Origin: Pseudomonadales bacterium
GTDB lineage: Bacteria; Pseudomonadota; Gammaproteobacteria; Pseudomonadales; Ketobacteraceae
Direction of reading: 5' to 3'
Assembly: GCA_002701845.1 (NCBI GenBank)
Contig: NZXG01000010.1
Coordinates: forward strand, 34,574 to 98,573
Length of the DNA: 64,000 nt
The position numbers were made by a program, and so were the translations under genes. The stretch's first letter is position 1. Each line of letters begins with the position of its first letter. The notes beneath the pieces were generated by a model. The model ran no database searches. It saw nothing but the letters and a program-made list of their open reading frames with translations, and was not told where the DNA came from. Positions 29,450 through 39,208 of the stretch are shown piece after piece.

Positions 29450-30709
29450 TTAGACCACGGAACCCATCTGGAAGATCGGTAGGTACATGGCAATAATCAA
29501 ACCACCCACCAGCACCCCAAGAACAGCCATAATAATGGGTTCCAGCAGGCTGGTAAGGCCGTCCACTGCGTTATCCACTTCATCCTCATAATAGGTGGCC
29601 ACTTTATCCAGCATGGTGTCCAGGGCACCGGACTCCTCACCGATAGCGGTCATCTGTACCGCCATAGGTGGGAACACGCCGGAAGATTTCATGGAAAAGT
29701 TCAATTGGGTACCGCTGGAAACGTCGTCACGGATTTTATTGACCGCGTTACGGTATACGACGTTGCCGGTGGCGCCGGCAACAGAGTCCAGAGCATCCAC
29801 CAACGGAACACCGGCGGCGAAGGTGGTGGCCAGGGTCCGGGCGTAGCGGGCGATCGTGGCTTTGTAAACTATATCGCCGGCCACTGGCATTTTCAGTATG
29901 GCCCGGTCTACCGCATCGCAGAATGCCTGTGATCGCTTTTTGGCTTCAACGAAGCCAATACCCGCGACGATTGCGCCTAGTAATAGAACAAACCACCATT
30001 CCTGCATCCATTCGGAGAGGTTGATGACCATTTGTGTGAACGCGGGCAGCTCGGCCCCAAACCCGGAGAAAAGCTCTTCGAAAGTGGGAACCACTTTAAT
30101 CAACAGAATTGCTGTGACAATACATGCCACCACTACCACCGCAACGGGGTATTTAATCGCTTTTTTAATCTTGGCTTTCAGCGCTTCGGTTTTCTCCTTA
30201 TAAATTGCAATACGGTCCAGCATGGTTTCCAGAGCACCGGATTGCTCACCGGATTCCACCAGGCTGACAAACAAAGAGTCGAAATAAGCCGGGTGAGCCG
30301 CCAGGGATTGCGCCAGATTGTTACCGCCCTCGATATCGGATTTGATCCGCAGCAGCAGATCCCGCATGGAGGGGTTTTCATGGCCATCCGCTACGATTTC
30401 AAAGGACTGCACCAAGGGCACCCCGGCTTTCATCATGGTGGCCAGCTGCCGGGTAAATACCGCCACATCCAGCGGAGTAATCTTTTTTTTGCGTTGTCCG
30501 AATAGCGAGGTGGGTTTCTTTTTGACTTTGTTGGCAACAATCCCTTGCTTGCGTAGGTCAGCCTTTACCAGAGTAACATTCTGGCCCGTTATCTCCCCCT
30601 TGACTTTATTACCTTTCTTATCCATCCCCTCCCAGTTGAAGGTCTGCACCTTGGGGGCGGCCGGTTTTTTATTACCGGATTTGGTCTGTGTTTGGGTTGC
30701 CGTAGCCAT
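29450..30709 (-). CDS. pilC: Type IV pilus inner-membrane platform protein PilC
   Basis: This 419-residue protein belongs to the GspF/PilC family, with two repeated cytoplasmic domains (LDVAVFTRQLATMMKAGVPL near residue 75 and ARYARTLATTFAAGVPLVDAL near residue 285), each followed by hydrophobic segments; the last is at the C-terminus (PIIMAVLGVLVGGLIIAMYLP). It connects the PilB motor to pilin assembly. The start is two bases after the pilB stop, so the genes are co-transcribed. Confidence 0.97.
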   Translation of the reverse strand: MATATQTQTKSGNKKPAAPKVQTFNWEGMDKKGNKVKGEITGQNVTLVKADLRKQGIVANKVKKKPTSLFGQRKKKITPLDVAVFTRQLATMMKAGVPLVQSFEIVADGHENPSMRDLLLRIKSDIEGGNNLAQSLAAHPAYFDSLFVSLVESGEQSGALETMLDRIAIYKEKTEALKAKIKKAIKYPVAVVVVACIVTAILLIKVVPTFEELFSGFGAELPAFTQMVINLSEWMQEWWFVLLLGAIVAGIGFVEAKKRSQAFCDAVDRAILKMPVAGDIVYKATIARYARTLATTFAAGVPLVDALDSVAGATGNVVYRNAVNKIRDDVSSGTQLNFSMKSSGVFPPMAVQMTAIGEESGALDTMLDKVATYYEDEVDNAVDGLTSLLEPIIMAVLGVLVGGLIIAMYLPIFQMGSVV

Positions 30710-30711
30710 TA

Positions 30712-32409
30712 TTAATGCCCTGTGGTTACGCGGTTAACTTCTTCGAGACTGGTCAAACCGTCTTTGACTTTCTTCAGGCCGCTGGTGCGGAGATCGTTGA
30801 AGCCCTCTTTGCGGGCCGCATCGGCAATCTGAATGGAATTGCCTTCTTCCATTATAATCCGGGAAATGGCGTCAGTGACCTTTACCACCTCATAAATACC
30901 CACCCGGCCTTTGTACCCGTTCACACATTTATCACAACCCTGGGGTCCATAGATCGTAAAGCTACCGATCTCGTCTTCTTTAAAGCCCTCTGCTATAAGG
31001 GTTTCCTTGGGGATATCCACTGGCTTTTTACAGCTCTTGCACAGGCGGCGGGCCAGGCGCTGGGCAATAATCAGGGAGACCGAGGTGGCGATATTAAAGG
31101 CCGGTACCCCCATATTGCGTAGTCGGGTCAGGGTTTCCGGGGCGCTGTTGGTGTGCAGGGTGGACAACACCAGGTGCCCCGTCTGCGCCGCTTTGATGGC
31201 GATCTCTGCGGTTTCCAGATCCCGGATCTCGCCCACCATGACGATATCCGGGTCCTGTCGCAGGAAAGCCCGCAGGGCAGAGCCAAAGTCCAGCCCCACT
31301 TTATTATTGACGTTAACCTGGTTGACACCCTCCAGGTTAATCTCCGCCGGATCCTCGGCCGTGGAAATATTGCGCTCGGTGGTATTAAGGATATTCAAAC
31401 CGGTATACAGGGATACCGTCTTACCAGAGCCGGTGGGCCCGGTTACTAGAATCATACCCTGGGGTTGATCCAGGGCATCCAGATACAGCTGCTTCTGGTC
31501 TTCCTCATAGCCCAGCATATCGATGCCCAGTTTTGCGCTGTCCGGGTCCAGGATTCGCAGAACGATTTTTTCACCGAACAGGGTGGGCAGGGTGTTGACC
31601 CGGAAGTCAATGGCCCGGGTTTTGGAGAGTTTGAGCTTTATCCGTCCATCCTGCGGGACGCGGCGCTCGGAAATGTCCAGTTGTGACATAACCTTGAGGC
31701 GGGCCGCCAGTTTGGGTGCCAGGTTAACCGGTGGCCGGGCCACTTCCCGCAGAATACCATCGGCCCGTACCCGGATACGGTACGCTTTCTCATAGGGCTC
31801 GAAGTGAATATCCGAGGCCCCCATTTTGATGGCATCCAGCAGTATCTTATTAACAAACCTGACTATGGGGGCGTCGTCAGCAGCTTCCGCAGTGACGTCG
31901 CTGGCACTGTCATCCTCGCCGCCTGCTTCAATGTCCAAATCGTCCAGGTCGGCGTCACCGAGATCGGTAAACCCGGAATCAGAACTTTCCAGATAGCGAT
32001 CGATAGCGGCATCCAGCTTGTCTTCATCCACCACCACCGCTTCAGTGCCCAGGCCGGTATTGAACTTAATCTCGTCCAGGGCCTGCAGGTTAGTGGGATC
32101 AGCCACTGCTACATATAGGCGGGTACCGCGCTTAAACAGTGGCAGTGCCCGATGCTTGCGCACCAGCTTTTCACTGACCAGATCCTTGGGGAAAGAATCG
32201 GTGGAGACCGATTCCAGCTCAATCAGGGGGGTACCGAACTCCTCGGAGGCCGCCATGGCAATGGTGCGGGCCGGCACCAGATCGTTTTGGACCAGGTAGG
32301 TCACCAGGGGAATTTTTTGCTTCTGGGCTGTTTCCGAGGCGTTGCGAATGGCATCTTCGGCGATGGCCCCGTCGTTCAGCAGTTTTTTAGCCAGACCACT
32401 CAGATTCAT
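30712..32409 (-). CDS. pilB: Type IV pilus assembly ATPase PilB
   Basis: This 565-residue hexameric extension motor has an N-terminal GSPII_E domain, then Walker A GPTGSGKTVSLYTGL, an Asp box, Walker B with DPDIVMVGEIRDLETAEIA and a His box (TGHLVLSTLHTNSA). A tetracysteine zinc motif follows (CKSCKK and CDKC). It powers PilA polymerisation. It is the first gene of the leftward pil operon and diverges from pilA across 366 bases. Confidence 0.97.
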   Translation of the reverse strand: MNLSGLAKKLLNDGAIAEDAIRNASETAQKQKIPLVTYLVQNDLVPARTIAMAASEEFGTPLIELESVSTDSFPKDLVSEKLVRKHRALPLFKRGTRLYVAVADPTNLQALDEIKFNTGLGTEAVVVDEDKLDAAIDRYLESSDSGFTDLGDADLDDLDIEAGGEDDSASDVTAEAADDAPIVRFVNKILLDAIKMGASDIHFEPYEKAYRIRVRADGILREVARPPVNLAPKLAARLKVMSQLDISERRVPQDGRIKLKLSKTRAIDFRVNTLPTLFGEKIVLRILDPDSAKLGIDMLGYEEDQKQLYLDALDQPQGMILVTGPTGSGKTVSLYTGLNILNTTERNISTAEDPAEINLEGVNQVNVNNKVGLDFGSALRAFLRQDPDIVMVGEIRDLETAEIAIKAAQTGHLVLSTLHTNSAPETLTRLRNMGVPAFNIATSVSLIIAQRLARRLCKSCKKPVDIPKETLIAEGFKEDEIGSFTIYGPQGCDKCVNGYKGRVGIYEVVKVTDAISRIIMEEGNSIQIADAARKEGFNDLRTSGLKKVKDGLTSLEEVNRVTTGH

Positions 32410-32544
32410 AGGCAGATACGGTATTTAGTGCATAATCCCACGCAGGTGTGGGCAGTAATTGGTTGTATATACTGATTGTTTTTTAATGGTAGATCAATCT
32501 GCCAGGCCCGGTCATAAGATGGGGAAAATATTTTAGCGCCCGGG

Positions 32545-32559
32545 TGACAATTATTGTCA
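32545..32559. promoter_or_regulatory. Perfect inverted repeat upstream of pilA, possible activator site
   Basis: TGACAATTATTGTCA is two seven-base arms around a single central base. It lies about 110 bases upstream of the sigma-54 -24 element, the usual distance for an enhancer-bound activator. Each arm contains the TGTC/GACA core reported for PilR sites in Pseudomonas. PilR binding is inference. Confidence 0.45.
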
Positions 32560-32667
32560 GCTTGTGCCCCCCAGTGACCGCTTTGCTTGGACTGAGGATA
32601 TCGGCTGGTTAAGCGACAAACAGGTAATCAATTGAAATTGTTGACTCAAGTAGGTTTTCATTGCAGT

Positions 32668-32682
32668 TGGCACGCTGGCTGC
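32668..32682 (+). promoter_or_regulatory. Sigma-54 (-24/-12) promoter of pilA
   Basis: TGGCAC followed by five bases and CTGC places the invariant GG and GC pairs at the required spacing (consensus TGGCAC-N5-TTGC). The expected transcription start is near 32694, giving a leader of about 80 bases before the pilA ATG. pilA is driven by RpoN and PilR in Pseudomonas. Neither regulator is encoded in this window. Confidence 0.72.
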
Positions 32683-32775
32683 TTTGGCATCCATCAGTTG
32701 GTGGCACTGTGTCGACGCCAATGAACAAAGTCGCTTATCGCTTATGTAGTTTATAGAAAGCTTGGAGATTCATAT

Positions 32776-33276
32776 ATGAAGAAGCAAATGCAACTGGGTT
32801 TTACCCTGATCGAACTGATGATCGTGGTTGCGATTATCGGTATTCTGGCCGCGGTGGCTATTCCTGCCTACCAGGATTATACCGTTCGGTCTCGCGTGAC
32901 TGAAGGTTTGAACTTGGCAGCCGCTGCCAAATTGGCGGTAGCCGAGAATGCCTCGAACGGAGTCGAATATGATGCTGGCTGGAATCCGCCGGAAGCAACT
33001 CCCAACGTGACTTCAGTTGCCGTTGATGATACGAACGGTGAAATCCTCATCACTTACACCGCTGCTGTAGCCGCTGCTCCTAACAACACCTTGTACTTGG
33101 TTCCCTACACTGGCGCTGCTGGTTCCGAAGTAGCCCTGCCGGACAGCTCCGGTGGTATCGGTACATATACTCCTCCCACTGGCCGAATTGCTTGGTCCTG
33201 TAATGCTGCTGGAAGTGGTGGTTTCGGTAACGTTGGTGCTCTGGCATCCAACCTGGCCCCTGCCGAGTGTCGTTGA
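32776..33276 (+). CDS. pilA: Type IV major pilin PilA
   Basis: This 166-residue prepilin has an eight-residue leader ending in Gly8 and the mature start [20 protein letters not shown] with Glu at +5, the PilD substrate signature. The mature protein is about 158 residues. Two cysteines near the C-terminus (SCNAA and PAECR) would form the D-region disulfide loop. Codon use in the distal part is more AT-rich than in neighbouring genes, common for variable pilin regions. A strong terminator follows at 33317-33343. Confidence 0.95.
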   Translation: MKKQMQLGFTLIELMIVVAIIGILAAVAIPAYQDYTVRSRVTEGLNLAAAAKLAVAENASNGVEYDAGWNPPEATPNVTSVAVDDTNGEILITYTAAVAAAPNNTLYLVPYTGAAGSEVALPDSSGGIGTYTPPTGRIAWSCNAAGSGGFGNVGALASNLAPAECR

Positions 33277-33316
33277 TACAGTACTATTGCTTGAAGCTAA
33301 TAGTCTGAGCATGACG

Positions 33317-33343
33317 AAAAGGCCTCTCAGTGAGGCCTTTTTT
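33317..33343 (+). terminator. Rho-independent terminator after pilA
   Basis: AAAAGGCCTC (33317-33326) and GAGGCCTTTT (33332-33341) form a ten-base-pair stem with a five-base loop, running into a T-tract to 33343. It lies between pilA and the accessory gene and should attenuate read-through. Confidence 0.93.
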
Positions 33344-33373
33344 CTGTGACTCGATTATTAGTAAGGATCGTTG

Positions 33374-34120
33374 ATGTTCATAGCAAAAATAAAAGCAATG
33401 CTACTCCACGGGCTTATCTCAGCCCTGGTGGCACTTCTGGCTTCTATTCTTGTTTTCTACGTCTGGTACCCCGACGGTATTGCCGGGCTGACTGGCGGTA
33501 CTGGCCTCTACCTGTTGGTGCTGGGAGTAGAGGTTGCCCTGGGTCCGCTGATGTCGCTGGTCATATATAATCCAAAAAAATCCCGTTCTGAACTGGTTCG
33601 GGACTATGCCGTTGTTGGCCTAGTGCAGATATCAGCCCTGGTCTATGGGCTTTATACCGTATCCCTCTCACGGCCGGTGTTTCTGGTATTTGTGAAAGAC
33701 CGGATTGAGGTCATTGCCGCTACCGAGCTTGAGCAAGAAGATCTGCAGCGGGCCCCCGAAGACTTCAAAGCATTGCCGTGGCTGGGGCCCCGGCTGGTTT
33801 GTGTTGAATTTCCTGAAGATATGAAAGAACGGACGGAGCTGTTGTGGTCAGCGCTGGAGCGGGGCAAAGATATCCATCTCCAACCCAAATACTACCGGAA
33901 ATGCCGTGAGGGAGAAATTCTTGGCGCTGCTTACAATAAGTCGCAACTTTCAGAATTGACAGCGATCGATTTGGCTGACCTGCCACAGTCCATTGAAAAT
34001 GATGAGTTCCATTGGTTGCCATTGGTCTCCCGGTTTGGGGCCTGGATAGCGGTCTACCCGGGTGGTTCTATGCAACAGTCAATCTATGTGGAGCAGGATC
34101 CATTCACCAAAGGCGATTAG
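33374..34120 (+). CDS. TfpX/TfpZ-family type IV pilin accessory protein
   Basis: The ATG at 33374 is preceded by AAGGA at 33363-33367 with six bases of spacing; a TTG three bases earlier is also in frame. The 248-residue protein has two to three N-terminal membrane segments (about residues 10-30, 38-63 and 75-95). The conserved GLTGGTGLYLLVLGVEVALGPL region lies in them, here given only as GLTGGTGLYLL. A soluble remainder follows. TfpX and TfpZ are pilin-specific accessory proteins encoded directly after pilA in some P. aeruginosa strains and needed for full surface piliation. Assignment to the family is good; the role here is inferred. Confidence 0.82.
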   Translation: MFIAKIKAMLLHGLISALVALLASILVFYVWYPDGIAGLTGGTGLYLLVLGVEVALGPLMSLVIYNPKKSRSELVRDYAVVGLVQISALVYGLYTVSLSRPVFLVFVKDRIEVIAATELEQEDLQRAPEDFKALPWLGPRLVCVEFPEDMKERTELLWSALERGKDIHLQPKYYRKCREGEILGAAYNKSQLSELTAIDLADLPQSIENDEFHWLPLVSRFGAWIAVYPGGSMQQSIYVEQDPFTKGD

Positions 34121-34132
34121 GATCACCACGAC

Positions 34133-34969
34133 TCACCCCAACCGCATCGACAAATCCACCGCCTGACAATGCTTGGTCAGCGCTCCAATGGAAATATAAT
34201 CCACTCCGGTGGCGGCGATTTTCCGCAGGGTGGCTTCGGTCACCCCCCCTGAGGCTTCCAGTTTGGCCTGGCCGGCGGTGAGCGCCACGGCGCGGATCAT
34301 ATCCGATACGCTGAAATCGTCCAGCATAATCACATCGGCTTCCGCCCGCAGGGCCTGGTCCAGTTCGCCGAAGGTTTCCACTTCCACCTCCACGGGTTTC
34401 CCGGGGGCCTGCTGGCGGGCGGTTGCTATCGCTTCGGCAATGCCACCGCAGGCGGCGATATGGTTTTCCTTGATCAGAAAGGCGTCGTACAGGCCCACCC
34501 GGTGGTTGTAACAACCGCCGCAGGTGACCGCGTATTTTTGCGCGGTGCGCAGGCCGGGCAGGGTTTTGCGGGTATCCAGCAGGCGTACGCCGGTGCCGGC
34601 CACCCGGTCGGCATACTGGCGGCAGAGGGTGGCGGTGCCGGACAGGGTCTGCAGAAAATTCAGGGCGCAGCGTTCGCCGGTGAGCAGGCTGCGGGCCCGG
34701 CCCTTTAGTTCAAACAGAGTCTGGTCCGGTTGCACCCGGTCACCATCGGCCACCCGCCATTGTATTTGCACCTCCGGGTCCACCTGGCGAAAGACTTCGT
34801 TGACCCAGTCCACCCCACAAATGACAGCGTCCTCACGGGTGATTACCCGGGCTTGTGCGGTCTGGCCATAGGGAATCAGGGCGGCGGTAATGTCGCCATC
34901 GCGGATGTCTTCCTCCAGGGCGAAGGTGACGCTGTGCTTGAGGTCCTGCAGTCGGTAATCGGTGGTCAT
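34133..34969 (-). CDS. nadC: Nicotinate-nucleotide pyrophosphorylase (quinolinate phosphoribosyltransferase) NadC
   Basis: This 278-residue enzyme converts quinolinate and PRPP to nicotinate mononucleotide in NAD synthesis. Typical segments are [15 protein letters not shown] near the N-terminus, [15 protein letters not shown], the substrate-binding [19 protein letters not shown], and [25 protein letters not shown] near the C-terminus. It converges on the tfpX/Z gene. Its place next to the pil and amp genes is shared with Pseudomonas. Confidence 0.97.
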   Translation of the reverse strand: MTTDYRLQDLKHSVTFALEEDIRDGDITAALIPYGQTAQARVITREDAVICGVDWVNEVFRQVDPEVQIQWRVADGDRVQPDQTLFELKGRARSLLTGERCALNFLQTLSGTATLCRQYADRVAGTGVRLLDTRKTLPGLRTAQKYAVTCGGCYNHRVGLYDAFLIKENHIAACGGIAEAIATARQQAPGKPVEVEVETFGELDQALRAEADVIMLDDFSVSDMIRAVALTAGQAKLEASGGVTEATLRKIAATGVDYISIGALTKHCQAVDLSMRLG

Positions 34970-35063
34970 GGTGCCTGTGTGTCTCGGATAAAAGGTGGCT
35001 CGAATAAATACTGTTTTGAATAAACGCCCTGCGCAGCGCTATCACGGCTTCGCTGTCTTGCGG

Positions 35064-36401
35064 TTACTTGTGAAAATATTCCCGGGTGAGCTTAAACACC
35101 AGCGGGCTCAGCGCCAGCAGGGCGATCAGGTTGGGGATGGCCATCATGGCATTGAGCACGTCCGCCAGCAACCAGACAAAGTTGAGGCTGAGCATGGAGC
35201 CGGCGGGGATCGCCAGAATCCAGAGGATGCGGAACGGCATAATGGACCGCGTACCAAAGAGATACTCGGCGCAGCGTTCGCTGTAGTAACTCCAGCCCAG
35301 AATGGTGGTAAAGGCGAACAGGGTCAGGCCCAGGGCCACGATATGGGCGCCATAGCCATGGCTCAGCAAATCGAAGGATTTCTGGGTCAATTCGGCACCG
35401 GTGGCCCCCAGAGTCCAGGCGCCACTGATCACTATCACCAGGCCCGTAATGGTGCAGATCACCAGGGTATCGAGGAAGGTGCCCAGCATTGCGACGAATC
35501 CCTGTCGAACCGGGTCATGGGTCTGAGCAGCGGCATGGGCGATGGGGGCGCTGCCCAGGCCGGCTTCATTGGAAAACACCCCCCGGGCGATCCCAAACCG
35601 GATGGCGGCCATTACCGTGGCGCCGGCGAAGCCGCCAATGGCGGAGGTGCCGTTAAAGGCGCTGTCGATGATGGTGGCAAAGGCCGCCGGAACCTGGTCC
35701 AAGTGCCACAAAACGAAGGCCAGGCCGGTACCCACGTAAAGCAAGGCCATGGCCGGCACCAACTTCGAGGCCACCTGGGCGATGCGCTTGATGCCTCCCA
35801 ATAACACCAGGGCAGCGATGATGGCGAGAATGGCGCCGGTGATGGGTTTGTCGATGGCGTAGGCCGCCAGCAGGGCATCCGCCACGGAATTGGATTGCAC
35901 GGTGTTGCCGATACCGAATCCGGCCAACAGGCCGAACAGGGCAAACAGGGCCCCCAGCCAGCCCCAGCGGGCGCCCATGCCGTTCTTTATATAGTACATC
36001 GGCCCGCCTACGAAGCGGCCCTCGGCATCCTGTTCCCGAAAGCGCACCGCCAGTACCGCCTCACTGTATTTGGTGGCCATGCCCACCAGGGCGATACACC
36101 ACATCCAGAACAGGGCCCCCGGGCCCCCCATGGCCACCGCGGTGGCCACGCCGGCGATATTGCCGGTGCCCACGGTGGCGGACATGGCGGTCATCAGTGC
36201 ACTGAAGGGGGGGATATCGCCGGAGCCGTCGGCCTTCCGCCCCCGCGCCAGCAGGCCGAAAGCGTAAGGTATTTTGCGCAAGGTGATCAGTTTCAGCCCC
36301 AGGGTCAGGAAAATCCCGGTGACGGACAGGGCGAACAACATGGGGGCGCCCCAGAGCACGTTGCCACTGAGCCAGGATAGAAATTCGGTAAGAGTTTGCA
36401 T
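35064..36401 (-). CDS. Alanine/sodium symporter, AGCS family
   Basis: This 445-residue inner-membrane transporter has about ten hydrophobic segments. Signature stretches are SATVGTGNIAGVATAVAMGG, FWMWCIALVGMATKYSEAVLA, and GVFSNEAGLGSAPIAHAAA, which place it in the alanine-or-glycine:cation symporter family. It imports small neutral amino acids with Na+. The exact substrate cannot be read from sequence. It is transcribed leftward upstream of nadC with a 94-base gap. Confidence 0.93.
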   Translation of the reverse strand: MQTLTEFLSWLSGNVLWGAPMLFALSVTGIFLTLGLKLITLRKIPYAFGLLARGRKADGSGDIPPFSALMTAMSATVGTGNIAGVATAVAMGGPGALFWMWCIALVGMATKYSEAVLAVRFREQDAEGRFVGGPMYYIKNGMGARWGWLGALFALFGLLAGFGIGNTVQSNSVADALLAAYAIDKPITGAILAIIAALVLLGGIKRIAQVASKLVPAMALLYVGTGLAFVLWHLDQVPAAFATIIDSAFNGTSAIGGFAGATVMAAIRFGIARGVFSNEAGLGSAPIAHAAAQTHDPVRQGFVAMLGTFLDTLVICTITGLVIVISGAWTLGATGAELTQKSFDLLSHGYGAHIVALGLTLFAFTTILGWSYYSERCAEYLFGTRSIMPFRILWILAIPAGSMLSLNFVWLLADVLNAMMAIPNLIALLALSPLVFKLTREYFHK

Positions 36402-36743
36402 TGGGCTACCTGAAATAGCTTAGTCAATGGCGGCCAATTTTACGGTAATTAACCAATGTTTACGAATTTCAACGGCTTAGTGATTGATCAAATTGTCCGT
36501 CAAGAAAGCGACGCTTTTCGGCTAAAAAACAGACAAAAATCTTTGTGAAGCAGGTCCCAAACCACTCACTTGCTCCCGGAGCCCCCGGAATTCGTTTCTA
36601 TACTCCTATCAACAGGTGCTGCAATGCCGCAAAAGGTGACAAAGATTGTCAGCAGCTGGGTAACACGGAGGACGCTCAGGGACAGGGATGGAAGTCGGAG
36701 TGTTTAGAAGTACCAGGTATGCGCATTAACGAGGCGATCCGCC
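36402..36743. other. Divergent intergenic region, AGCS gene / DUF1631
   Basis: These 342 bases separate two genes transcribed outward. The part at 36420-36545 is AT-rich and probably holds both promoters, but I see no convincing -35/-10 pair. Frames that appear open here do not resemble proteins. No operator or structured element is evident. Confidence 0.5.
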
Positions 36744-39113
36744 ATGAATCAGAAGCCAGAGCTGAGATGTGTGAAAGGAACCGAGGCAACTGCTTCCGGC
36801 AGTGGAGCCGCGGTGGCCATGAACAGCACTAAGGCCCAGGCCACCACGGGACTGCCGTCAGTATTGATGAAGGCGCGCCGGGCCGCGCTGGAAGAATTAC
36901 ATCAATTGCTGGGGGATGTGTTCGATAAGGCGGACGACACCTTCTTTGAATATGCGGGGAAGGCGGGCAGTGATCAGGAGAAAGATGCCTACCTGGAGAC
37001 CATGCGCCAGTTGCGTTTGAACCGTAAGGAAATCGAGCGCAACTTTTATCAAAAGCTGAATATTCTGTTCAAGCGTTTACCCCACACCGGTGAAGGCAAC
37101 GGCGTTACCCTGGAGGCCATCTCCTCCCCTCAGGGACTTTCCCTGGTGGCGGATGAAGACCTGGAAATGAACGTGGCCCTGGAGAGCATGGCCACCAAGG
37201 CAAAAAACAAATTCGCCGACAAGCTTTATCAGTTGAACACCCGGATGGAAGCGGTGTTGGCCCATTCCCGGGTCAAGGTCAACGAGAAGAACAATCCATT
37301 CCACCCCCAGCAGGTGTGTGAGGCATTCAATGCCGCCTCTCAGGTGGTGGATTGTGATATCAAAAAGCGGCTGGTGTTCTACAAGCTGTTTGATAAGTTT
37401 GTGATCGCCGATTACGACCTGGTGCTGGATACCGCCAATGCGGTGCTGGCGGATGCCGGGGTATTGCCGGACCTCAAAGGTACTCCGCGACTGGCGGCGA
37501 TTCGACGTCGGTCCAGTGATAGTGACAGCCGGAGCGGGAGCACCGACCCTCGCGGCAATGAAACCCAGAGCGCTGCCAAGCAGGCGGCCAATGAATTCTT
37601 CGGCCAGCTACAGATGTTACTGGCCTCCGTGCGCAATGTACCCACGGTCACCGATGTTGTCACCGGTCCTATCGGATCCACCGCCAGTGACGCCCGTGAG
37701 ATGAGCAGCTCTGAATTGTTTGAGCTGCTGTCCCGTTTGCAGCAGGTGCAGCCGCAGGCAGACGATCTTCCCCAGGGTCGCGTCAGTCTGCCCAAGGTCA
37801 ACGTACGGGGTGTGGTGACTAACCTGTTGCGACAGCGGGAAAGTCAGCAGGGCCCGGAACGGGTGGGCCAGAATGACACCGACGTGATCAATCTGGTGTC
37901 CATGTTGTTTGAATTCATTTTGGACGATGAAAACCTGCCGATCCCGGTGAAGGCTCTGATTGGTCGGTTGCAGATTCCCTATTTGAAACTGGCGATCCAG
38001 GATTACGGATTTTTCAGCCGCAATGGTCACCCGGCCCGTAAACTGCTCAACGAGCTGGCCCGGGCCGGTATCGGTCTTACCGAAGACCCCGACCTTTTGC
38101 AAAAGGACGTGGTGTTCAAAAAAGTGCAGTCCACGGTGCAACGGATTCTGGCGGAATACGAAAAAGACGCGGGCCTGTTTGAAGAGTTACTGCGTGAATT
38201 CGGCCAGTTTATGCAGACCGAGGTGCGCCGGGCGCAGATGATCGAGCAGCGCACCCGGGCCGCCGAGGAAGGCAAAGCCAAGGTTCAACTGGCGGAGAAA
38301 ACCGCGCTGGAAACCGTGCGTCAGCGCCTGGACGGAAAAACCGTGCCGGAAGTGGCGGTGCGGTTGCTCACGGATGGCTGGATGAGCGTTTTAAAACTGG
38401 TGTTCCTGAAGTACGGCCCGGAAAGCAACAACTGGTTGGGGGCGGTGAAAACCATCGACCACCTGCTGTTGAGCGTGACCCCGGTGGCGGACGACGCGGC
38501 CCGCAAACGTCTGTTCAACATTGTGCCCATTCTGTTGAAGAACCTGCGTCAGGGTCTGAACAGCGTTTCCTTCAATCCGTTTGAAATGGGGGAGATGCTC
38601 ACCGAGCTGGAGCAACTGCAAATGCAGGTGCTGCGGGGGGATACCCCGGAACAGGTCAATGGTCATGGGGGCGACCCGGCCAAGGATCTGGTGGCCGCGG
38701 TCACCGAGGATATGGAGCGCATGGGCGCCTCGCCGGTGGCCCCCAGTCAGCGCAAGGTGACGCCGCTGGATGTCACCCGTAAGGTGGCTGAGCCGGAAGT
38801 GACTCTGCCCCCCCTGGCGGATGACGATCCCTACCTGGCCCAGGCCAAAAAAGTGGGTGTGGGCACTTGGATGGAATTCCGCACCGGCGATGACGTCAGG
38901 ACCCGTTGCAAACTGGCGGCCCATATCAAATCCGCGGATAAGATGATTTTTGTGAACCGCACCGGGGTCAAGATCGACGAGAAAACCACCCTGGGCCTGG
39001 CCCATGCCCTGAAGAATGGCGATGTGGTGATCCTGGAGGATTCCCAGCTGTTTGACCGTGCCCTGCAGAACGTGATTGGAAATCTGCGCAAGGTGAAGCA
39101 GGCTAATCTTTAA
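36744..39113 (+). CDS. DUF1631 family protein
   Basis: This 789-residue cytoplasmic protein shows no signal or membrane segment. DUF1631 covers most of it, from ALEELHQLLGDVFDKADD near residue 49 to the C-terminal region. The last 90 residues (VGTWMEFRTGDDVRTRCKLAAH and FVNRTGVKIDEKT) resemble a PilZ-like beta-barrel, though the RxxxR part of PilZ is not clear. Homologues stand beside nadC and ampD in Pseudomonas. Function is not established. The start at 36744 has a GAGG upstream; a second ATG at 36819 is possible. Confidence 0.85.
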   Translation: MNQKPELRCVKGTEATASGSGAAVAMNSTKAQATTGLPSVLMKARRAALEELHQLLGDVFDKADDTFFEYAGKAGSDQEKDAYLETMRQLRLNRKEIERNFYQKLNILFKRLPHTGEGNGVTLEAISSPQGLSLVADEDLEMNVALESMATKAKNKFADKLYQLNTRMEAVLAHSRVKVNEKNNPFHPQQVCEAFNAASQVVDCDIKKRLVFYKLFDKFVIADYDLVLDTANAVLADAGVLPDLKGTPRLAAIRRRSSDSDSRSGSTDPRGNETQSAAKQAANEFFGQLQMLLASVRNVPTVTDVVTGPIGSTASDAREMSSSELFELLSRLQQVQPQADDLPQGRVSLPKVNVRGVVTNLLRQRESQQGPERVGQNDTDVINLVSMLFEFILDDENLPIPVKALIGRLQIPYLKLAIQDYGFFSRNGHPARKLLNELARAGIGLTEDPDLLQKDVVFKKVQSTVQRILAEYEKDAGLFEELLREFGQFMQTEVRRAQMIEQRTRAAEEGKAKVQLAEKTALETVRQRLDGKTVPEVAVRLLTDGWMSVLKLVFLKYGPESNNWLGAVKTIDHLLLSVTPVADDAARKRLFNIVPILLKNLRQGLNSVSFNPFEMGEMLTELEQLQMQVLRGDTPEQVNGHGGDPAKDLVAAVTEDMERMGASPVAPSQRKVTPLDVTRKVAEPEVTLPPLADDDPYLAQAKKVGVGTWMEFRTGDDVRTRCKLAAHIKSADKMIFVNRTGVKIDEKTTLGLAHALKNGDVVILEDSQLFDRALQNVIGNLRKVKQANL

Positions 39114-39139
39114 ACAAAAAAGACTTTACACCCCTCCTG

Positions 39140-39164
39140 GCTGCCCTTGTGGCAGCTTTTTTTT
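39140..39164 (+). terminator. Rho-independent terminator after the DUF1631 gene
   Basis: GCTGCC (39140-39145), loop CTTGT and GGCAGC (39151-39156) are followed by eight T residues to 39164. It separates the DUF1631 gene from ampD. Confidence 0.93.
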
Positions 39165-39208
39165 GGCGGTAACTTAGGGGGCAATAACAACAGAACAATA
39201 GGTTTTCC

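Larger units (their letters stand above)
32410..32775. other. Divergent pilB-pilA intergenic region
   Basis: This 366-base region is AT-rich for the window and contains no gene. It carries a perfect 15-base inverted repeat (32545-32559) and a sigma-54-type promoter facing pilA (32668-32682), both listed separately. The promoter of the leftward pil operon should also lie here, but I cannot place it with confidence. Confidence 0.65.
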
